A model generated the notes under the pieces. The model was not told where the DNA came from, ran no database searches, and saw only the letters and a list, made by a program, of their open reading frames with translations. Position numbers and translations under genes: made by a program. A DNA stretch of 59,168 nt from Cyclobacteriaceae bacterium (GTDB lineage: Bacteria > Bacteroidota > Bacteroidia > Cytophagales > Cyclobacteriaceae). The stretch spans positions 25,587 through 84,754 of the forward strand of contig JANWWN010000005.1 in the NCBI GenBank assembly GCA_025055435.1, in the 5' to 3' direction. Positions 54,411-59,168 of the stretch are shown here, one piece after another. Numbering within the stretch: the stretch's first letter is position 1; every line of letters begins with the position of its first letter.

Positions 54411-55600
54411 ATTTCAGAAAATTCCTTTTTTTTCTTTTGATTGTTAGTAAAATGTTTGCCTGCGGTGAGTTAAAAGAAACTGCCGCAGGCAAATTTTTAC
54501 CAACCCTAACACTGGAGTTTGTTGAATGGGATACCATTCCGTTGGAAAATGAGACCAGGATTGAAGGAACAGATTTTTATTTTCATCAGCAGGATCAATC
54601 GGGTTACCTCTTTTTACATACCAGTTCTTCATTTACCCGAATTGATATGTATAACTTTTCTGAAAAAAAATTTCTGAAAAGAATTCATCTTTCGAAAGAC
54701 GGCCCTAACGGGCTCGGAACGCCTCCGTCAGGCCTGCTTGTAAAATCACCCGATACCTTATATCTCTTTTTTAACCTGGGCCAAAGACTTGTGAGTATAA
54801 ATGGAGATGGTGAGATAATCGAAAATTTTGGGTCCATCCGCAAAATGTATGAGGAAGAAAAATATCCATATGTTGAAGTTTCCGCTGTGCAACCGGCTAT
54901 TATTCAAGACGATATAATACGCTTTTGCACTTATCAGGCTGAAGGCCTGCACGAATATGGAGGGGGTCTTTATGATTTAACGGACAGAAGATTCAGCTAC
55001 TTTAAAAGGCTTCCGTACATTTATCAGGAAGGCTGGTGGGCTGGTGTTGTATATGATCGTTATTATCATACCTTAAATTATAAACAAGGTATTTATGCAT
55101 GGAGTTATGGTAATGACCATTTTATATACACAAAATCAAAAGAAGGAGAGAGAAAATATTTTGCGGCGAGTAAGTTTTTAGCTGACAGGTTAAAACCGTA
55201 TAAAAAGGAAAAAGGGAACTTCATGCAGGAAGAACTGAATTTGTATCGTCATGCGGCACTACAGGGAGGCTATTCAGCGATTAAATATGATTCATGGCAA
55301 AAATTCTACTATCGTTTTGTGATTTATCCGGTACCTTCAAACGAGTACAGAAGCCCATCCGACACCTGGAAGAAAATGGGTATAATCATACTTGACGAAA
55401 ATTTTAATTACAGAGGTGAGTTTTTAATTCCGGAGAGATTTTCCTGGTACCAATCGTTCATTGGCCCGGAAGGAATTTATTTTTTGGACCGATTATCCTT
55501 AACGAAGTCTGAAAATGAAGCTGTATTTGCCTGCTTTAAAGTAAAAAATCAACTCCCGGAAGGCACAAACCAATCACCGGATTGTACAGTTAAAAATTAA
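54407..55600 (+). CDS. DUF4221-like propeller lipoprotein, coupled to peptide 1
   Basis: 397 residues from ATG 54407, which overlaps the peptide stop and gives a clean lipoprotein signal (FLFFLLIVSKMFAC); an ATG at 54386 adds seven residues. The body has blades such as FYFHQQDQSGYLFLHTSSSFTRIDMYNFSEKKFLKRIHLSKDGPNGLG, LYLFFNLGQRLVSINGDGEIIENFG, DDIIRFCTYQAEGL and MGIIILDENFNYRGEFLIPERF. The phrase KDGPNG after a strand repeat is typical of DUF4221. Probably anchored in the outer membrane and facing the periplasm or surface. The stop is 9 bp from that of the convergent TolC-like gene. Confidence 0.72.
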   Translation: MNFRKFLFFLLIVSKMFACGELKETAAGKFLPTLTLEFVEWDTIPLENETRIEGTDFYFHQQDQSGYLFLHTSSSFTRIDMYNFSEKKFLKRIHLSKDGPNGLGTPPSGLLVKSPDTLYLFFNLGQRLVSINGDGEIIENFGSIRKMYEEEKYPYVEVSAVQPAIIQDDIIRFCTYQAEGLHEYGGGLYDLTDRRFSYFKRLPYIYQEGWWAGVVYDRYYHTLNYKQGIYAWSYGNDHFIYTKSKEGERKYFAASKFLADRLKPYKKEKGNFMQEELNLYRHAALQGGYSAIKYDSWQKFYYRFVIYPVPSNEYRSPSDTWKKMGIIILDENFNYRGEFLIPERFSWYQSFIGPEGIYFLDRLSLTKSENEAVFACFKVKNQLPEGTNQSPDCTVKN

Positions 55601-55608
55601 GCCAACGT

Positions 55609-57063
55609 TTATTTACTCAGCAGCGGCTTACCTTCCGAAAAATCATACAACGTAAGTCTTCGCAGGTCGAAGTAAGCCGCCCAAAAACTGCGCAGGGCCT
55701 GCACATAACTGCGCACGGCGTTATCTTTTTCATTCAGCGCCTGGGTAAATTCAGTAAGCGTAAGCTTATCCTGACGGTAGCGTTCCTGGGCAGCCATAAA
55801 ACGTTCCTGCGCCACAACAGCGGCTCTGCGCGAAAGACTGACCTGATATTGCAATGCGGTAAGTTGATTAACGAGCGTGATGATTTCCTGTTCGAACTTG
55901 ATTTCATCCAGTTCAATAAGATATTCGGTAAGTTGTTTGCCGGCCAGCGCTGTTTGTACCTGGGCTTTGTTGCGGCCCCAGTCAATAACCGGGATACTGA
56001 AGCCTATGTTGATACGCTGCTGACTGAGCGGGTTGGCATACAACTGGTTAAAACGATCGTCACTGCCGGTAAGGCCAAAAGATGCCGATAAGGTAATCTG
56101 GTTTCGCTGGGCACGCGCCTGAGCTACATCGCGTTCGGCTTCCAGGCGCCTGCGCTCAAAAGCAATGAAGTCGGCGCGGTTCTGACGGGCCAGCATCAGG
56201 GCCTGATTCACTTCCACTTGTAGTTTGGGAAGTTCTTCCGGAAGAATCAATACGAAAGCAGAAGTATCGGGCATGCCGATGAAGAGGCGTAACTGGACGC
56301 GGGCATTTTCCAGGCCAATGCGCGAAGTAGCAGCTTCCTGCTGCGCTTTAATATATTGAAGTTCCGATTGCAGGAGCTGGTCTTTGTTTATGGTTCCCAG
56401 GTCGAACCTGCGCCGGGCGATGCGGAAGGTGGTGTCGGTGGCACCCAGATTAAACCGGGCAAGTTCAACGTTGCTTTGGAAGTCCAGCATATTAAAATAG
56501 TAATCAACAAGCTGGCGGGCAACGTACTCGGTTTCCTGTACATATTCTCGTTTTGACTCCTCATAGCGCAGTGGTTCGGTAAGGCGGTCCCAGCGCAGCC
56601 GGTTGAAACCAAACAGAGGCTGCTGATAGCTGATGTTAACCGCTGTTCCGCTCCATTGGCTGAAGTCAATAAGATAATCCTGGAACCAGTTGAGGTTGGA
56701 ATTCAGCGAAATTTTACCGCCGGTCCACATGAGTGGTTGCTCCAGGCTGAGGTTCACAAAAGGGTTGGTACGCTGGCGTTCCTGATAAATGAGCGAGCCA
56801 TCGTCCAGCAGGTTCTGGATGTAGTCCCTGTTAAAGTCGGGCAGGCTACCGCCAAGCTGAATCTGCGGGTTGTAGTTGGAGCGGAAGGTGCGGTACTGCC
56901 AGTAGCGGTTTTCTTTGCGGGTTTCCGCTATGCGCGCCGCAGCCGACTGCCTGCGGGCGATGTTAAGGATTTCGGCAAGGGTGTATTGCTTGCTTTGGGC
57001 ATACACGTGGCCTGCGGTGTAGGCCAGGGCACTGGTGAGGAAGAGGGTTAGTAACCTTATCAT
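55609..57063 (-). CDS. TolC-family outer-membrane efflux protein
   Basis: 484 residues. A signal peptide ends at VYAQ. Two OEP repeats follow with long helices: YTLAEILNIARRQSAAARIAETRKENRYWQYRTF near the start and RREAERDVAQARAQRNQITLSASFGLTG, NIGFSIPVIDWGRNKAQVQTA, ITLVNQLTALQYQVSLSRRAAVVAQERFMAAQERYRQDKLTLTEFTQALNEKD in the second half. It forms a trimeric channel. It is the likely exit partner of the RND pump 1.8 kb downstream on the same strand, from which it is separated by cassette 1 on the opposite strand. Confidence 0.9.
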   Translation of the reverse strand: MIRLLTLFLTSALAYTAGHVYAQSKQYTLAEILNIARRQSAAARIAETRKENRYWQYRTFRSNYNPQIQLGGSLPDFNRDYIQNLLDDGSLIYQERQRTNPFVNLSLEQPLMWTGGKISLNSNLNWFQDYLIDFSQWSGTAVNISYQQPLFGFNRLRWDRLTEPLRYEESKREYVQETEYVARQLVDYYFNMLDFQSNVELARFNLGATDTTFRIARRRFDLGTINKDQLLQSELQYIKAQQEAATSRIGLENARVQLRLFIGMPDTSAFVLILPEELPKLQVEVNQALMLARQNRADFIAFERRRLEAERDVAQARAQRNQITLSASFGLTGSDDRFNQLYANPLSQQRINIGFSIPVIDWGRNKAQVQTALAGKQLTEYLIELDEIKFEQEIITLVNQLTALQYQVSLSRRAAVVAQERFMAAQERYRQDKLTLTEFTQALNEKDNAVRSYVQALRSFWAAYFDLRRLTLYDFSEGKPLLSK

Positions 57064-57217
57064 GGTGAATGAATTTTCAGGTAAAAAAGAATAAGTAGTT
57101 TTTAACGGAAGGGAAAAATAAAAAATTATAAGAGCTTACTGAAATGACGGCCTGATGCGAGCTGAATATGAATGGCGCCTGCGGATGTTTCAGGGGGTAA
57201 GAAAAAATTTGCGGTAC

Positions 57218-57460
57218 GATGTAAGATTTTGATTGTTTTTGTAACATTTTTAGTGTGTGTGTGAAACCTCTCAGATGCCCTGAAAGCGAAGAAAGTTAAT
57301 CCGGGTTAACGAATATACACCATGTAATAAAATGATGCAGATTGATTTGTAAAATTCCTAACAGGTTATTTACTTCGAATCAACATTCACCTTTATACAG
57401 ATCACCTGCCGGTCGTCAGAAGGGACAGCGGGTGAACTGTTCCGGAGGGGTGGGTGGAAA
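57218..57460 (+). repeat. Leader repeat copy 2 (about 243 bp)
   Basis: Same landmarks as copy 1 in the same order. The TG tract is shorter (five repeats). The palindrome has one change (GTTAATCCGGGTTAAC, 57295-57310). The hairpin stem 57402-57409 with 57428-57435 carries a C-to-T change that turns a C-G pair into U-G and keeps pairing, and the loop is again 18 nt. Peptide gene 2 starts 17 bp after it. The remaining 150 bp of the intergenic region toward the TolC-like gene is not repeated and should hold that gene's promoter. Confidence 0.9.
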
Positions 57461-57477
57461 CAGAATAAAATTTTACT

Positions 57478-57675
57478 ATGCAAATTAAATTTCTGATTAG
57501 ATGTATATTGGTTATTTTGCTAATGGGTTTAACAACCTACATAGTGCCCATGGAAATCAAGGCTCAGCAAAATGATAAAGGCACCTTAATGGGTAATCCT
57601 GAAGGAACAGCCTTTTGTTGTGCAAGTGGAACCAATAGCTGCAGTGCAGCGAAATGTGGAAATGACAATCCTTAG
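57478..57675 (+). CDS. Small exported Cys-rich peptide (cassette peptide 2)
   Basis: 65 residues. A hydrophobic signal (IRCILVILLMGLTTYIVPM) ends at KAQ, leaving about 35 residues with four cysteines (47, 48, 55, 60) in the context FCCASGTNSCSAAKC. The CAS(x)G..C core resembles CASAGCNC of peptide 1, although the rest differs. The start lies 17 bp after leader copy 2. The propeller gene starts inside it at 57662 (14-bp overlap). Probably a disulfide-bonded secreted peptide, family not recognised. Confidence 0.68.
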   Translation: MQIKFLIRCILVILLMGLTTYIVPMEIKAQQNDKGTLMGNPEGTAFCCASGTNSCSAAKCGNDNP

Positions 57676-58873
57676 ATTTTCGGAAAGGATAGCTCTGTCT
57701 GGAGCTATCCTTTCATTTATATGTTTATTAGTGCTATGCATTTCCTGCAATAGGAATGAGAAGGCAGTTGCCTATGAACTGAAAAAAATTCATGTACCTG
57801 AAAAAGTAACGCCTTCAGTCAAACTCTCTTCATGGGCACATGAAATAGTGATTCTTCCTTTGCAGACCACACCATCCAGCTTAATTGATAACGTTGGAAG
57901 GATAGTGACTACGGATAATTACATTTTGATATCCGGTAGTAGTATATGGTTATTTGATAAATCAGGTAATTTTTTGAGAACGATTGGAAAAAGAGGCGAG
58001 GGACCCGGAGAATATGCATCGGTTTACGATGTAATTATGAATGAAGATGAACGAATCGTGGAGGTATTGGACCGGGACCGACAAAAGGTTTTAACATACA
58101 CAATGGATGGTTCATTTGTTGGCAGCTGGTCAGCGGAAATATATTCACTTTCTTTTACGAAATTATCAGGGAATTACTATTTCTACGGCGGAAGTGAGTT
58201 TAATGAGGACTCTTACCATAGGATCTATATTAAAAAAGATGGTAGAACAATCGGGCGACTCCTTCCTTTCAATCCGGTGCAAAGCAAATTTCTGCATCTG
58301 CGAGAAACTAATAATTTTAATCTTCTTGGTGATACGTTGGTCTTTATGTATTCATTTTCCGATACAGTTTATACCCTGCGAAATAATCAGGCGTATCCCC
58401 GATATTTCATTAGTTATGGTAAGTACCAATTACCTGCAGCCTTGCTTCAACGCGACTACGACAACATTGCCGAGTGCTTAATGGAATTGCGCAAAACCAA
58501 CTATGCGTTTCTTGTTACACGCTACTCGGAAAACACCCGCCATATTTATTTTTCCTTCGAAAGAGGGGGTAAGCGCTATCAGTATATCTATGATAAAAAT
58601 AATAACAGAGGGCTTGTTTTTGAGCATACTGAAGATGATATGCTACTTCATACCCGGCGATTACCCATGACGATAAGGTCTGTTTATAAGGATTATTTGG
58701 TTTCAGTAATGGATGCGGGCAATTTCAGACAGAAGATGGATTCGTTGAAATGGAATGCTATCAACTATCGGCAGTCCGTAAAAAAGTATCCGGTCTTAGA
58801 AAAATTGTCGGATGAATTAGAAGATTCCGATAATCCGGTTTTGCTTTTTATCAAGCCTGCAATAAAGGATTAG
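57662..58873 (+). CDS. 6-bladed beta-propeller lipoprotein, coupled to peptide 2
   Basis: 403 residues from ATG 57662; the frame is open from 57620, but that part overlaps the peptide. A lipoprotein signal (LSGAILSFICLLVLCISC) is followed by SSWAHEIVILPLQTTPSSLI, DNYILISGSSIWLFDKSGNFLRTIGKRGEGPGEYASVYDVIMNEDERIVEVLDRDRQKVLTY and further strand repeats. IGKRGEGPGEY is a signature of the Bacteroidota 6-bladed propeller family (DUF5128-like). Thus the two cassettes share leader and peptide type but carry propellers of different subfamilies. Ligand unknown. Confidence 0.8.
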   Translation: MTILRFSERIALSGAILSFICLLVLCISCNRNEKAVAYELKKIHVPEKVTPSVKLSSWAHEIVILPLQTTPSSLIDNVGRIVTTDNYILISGSSIWLFDKSGNFLRTIGKRGEGPGEYASVYDVIMNEDERIVEVLDRDRQKVLTYTMDGSFVGSWSAEIYSLSFTKLSGNYYFYGGSEFNEDSYHRIYIKKDGRTIGRLLPFNPVQSKFLHLRETNNFNLLGDTLVFMYSFSDTVYTLRNNQAYPRYFISYGKYQLPAALLQRDYDNIAECLMELRKTNYAFLVTRYSENTRHIYFSFERGGKRYQYIYDKNNNRGLVFEHTEDDMLLHTRRLPMTIRSVYKDYLVSVMDAGNFRQKMDSLKWNAINYRQSVKKYPVLEKLSDELEDSDNPVLLFIKPAIKD

Positions 58874-58979
58874 ATCTTCTATTGATTGACCGTAATGAGA
58901 ATGGACGGTTGTTCATAACGGTATAATCACTGCCTTTAGTGTTACAGGATAAATTCAGGCTGAAAAAATTTAACAACCC

Positions 58980-59168
58980 GATGTAAGATTTTGATTGATT
59001 TTGTAACATTTTTAGTGTGTGTGTGAAACCGCTCAGATACCCTGAAAACAAAGAAAGTTAACCCGGGTTAACGAATAAACACCATGTAAGAAAAAAGTGC
59101 AGATTGATTTGTAAAATTTCTAACAGGTTATTTACTTCGGATCAACATTCACCTTTATACAGTTCACC
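58980..59168 (+). repeat. Leader repeat copy 3, cut by window edge
   Basis: Same order of landmarks as copies 1 and 2 up to the first hairpin arm, where the window ends. The TG tract has five repeats as in copy 2, and the palindrome is perfect (59057-59072). Its presence predicts a third peptide-propeller cassette just outside the window. The 107 bp between the propeller stop and the repeat contain nothing I recognise. Confidence 0.85.

Noticed and set aside
53926-57460. Leader repeats as ends of an insertion sequence or transposon
   Set aside because: They are direct, not inverted, repeats and no transposase or integrase is encoded between or near them. They sit each time just before a peptide gene, which fits a leader better.
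53926-59168. Three spaced repeats as a CRISPR array
   Set aside because: The repeats are about 245 bp and separated by 1.5-3 kb of genes, with no cas genes. Wrong scale and layout for CRISPR.

Overview
This window looks like chromosomal DNA of a free-living, probably gliding member of the Bacteroidota, most likely order Cytophagales. The evidence is a gldK-gldL-gldM-gldN type IX secretion/gliding operon behind a porP/sprF-like gene, a second T9SS-type TPR lipoprotein (PorW/SprE-like), DUF4271-hemD synteny, a LytS/LytTR pair, OmpA/PD40 proteins, bactofilin and AtpZ, and -7 boxes of the Bacteroidota type (TAnnTTTG). Base composition is moderate over most of the window and becomes clearly AT-richer in parts of 48.2-59.2 kb.

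Layout. 1-8 kb: 5'-truncated dsbD, an M23 peptidase with an altered metal site, a patatin-barrel outer-membrane phospholipase, and two overlapping OmpA-family genes. 8-13.4 kb: an exported transglutaminase-fold protein, an aldehyde dehydrogenase and a large AsmA-like protein. 13.4-24 kb: exported and metabolic genes (lipoprotein, M28 peptidase, exported RidA, Tat-exported PLP enzyme, Cys/Met-metabolism PLP enzyme, RluD-like pseudouridine synthase, YbjQ, glutamate dehydrogenase, aldo/keto reductase). 24-32.7 kb: uvrA, a LytS/LytTR two-component pair, hemW, DUF4271 and hemD. 32.8-38.5 kb: porP/sprF-like gene plus gldKLMN, closed by a clear terminator. 38.5-47.1 kb: uvrC, PBP1A, PorW/SprE-like lipoprotein, M23-bactofilin, then atpZ and a small membrane protein, without the rest of the ATP synthase operon.

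47.1-59.2 kb is the unusual part. A periplasmic adaptor (+), an RND permease (-) and a TolC-type channel (-) are spread out and interleaved with plus-strand genes for DUF4221-like and 6-bladed beta-propeller lipoproteins. Two of these lipoprotein genes overlap an upstream gene for a tiny exported Cys-rich peptide. Each peptide-propeller pair follows a nearly identical leader of about 245 bp that carries a near-perfect 16-bp palindrome and a conserved hairpin. A third leader copy runs off the window end, so the array probably continues. A shorter Cys-rich ORF without signal peptide overlaps the first propeller gene at 48.46 kb and may be a decayed member. I regard this peptide/propeller cassette array next to RND-TolC parts as the best candidate for an undescribed system. 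Its function (signal, bacteriocin, surface sensing) cannot be decided from sequence alone.

I saw no tRNA, rRNA, CRISPR array, transposase or integrase. Coordinates of many starts are my choice between alternative codons, as explained in the entries.
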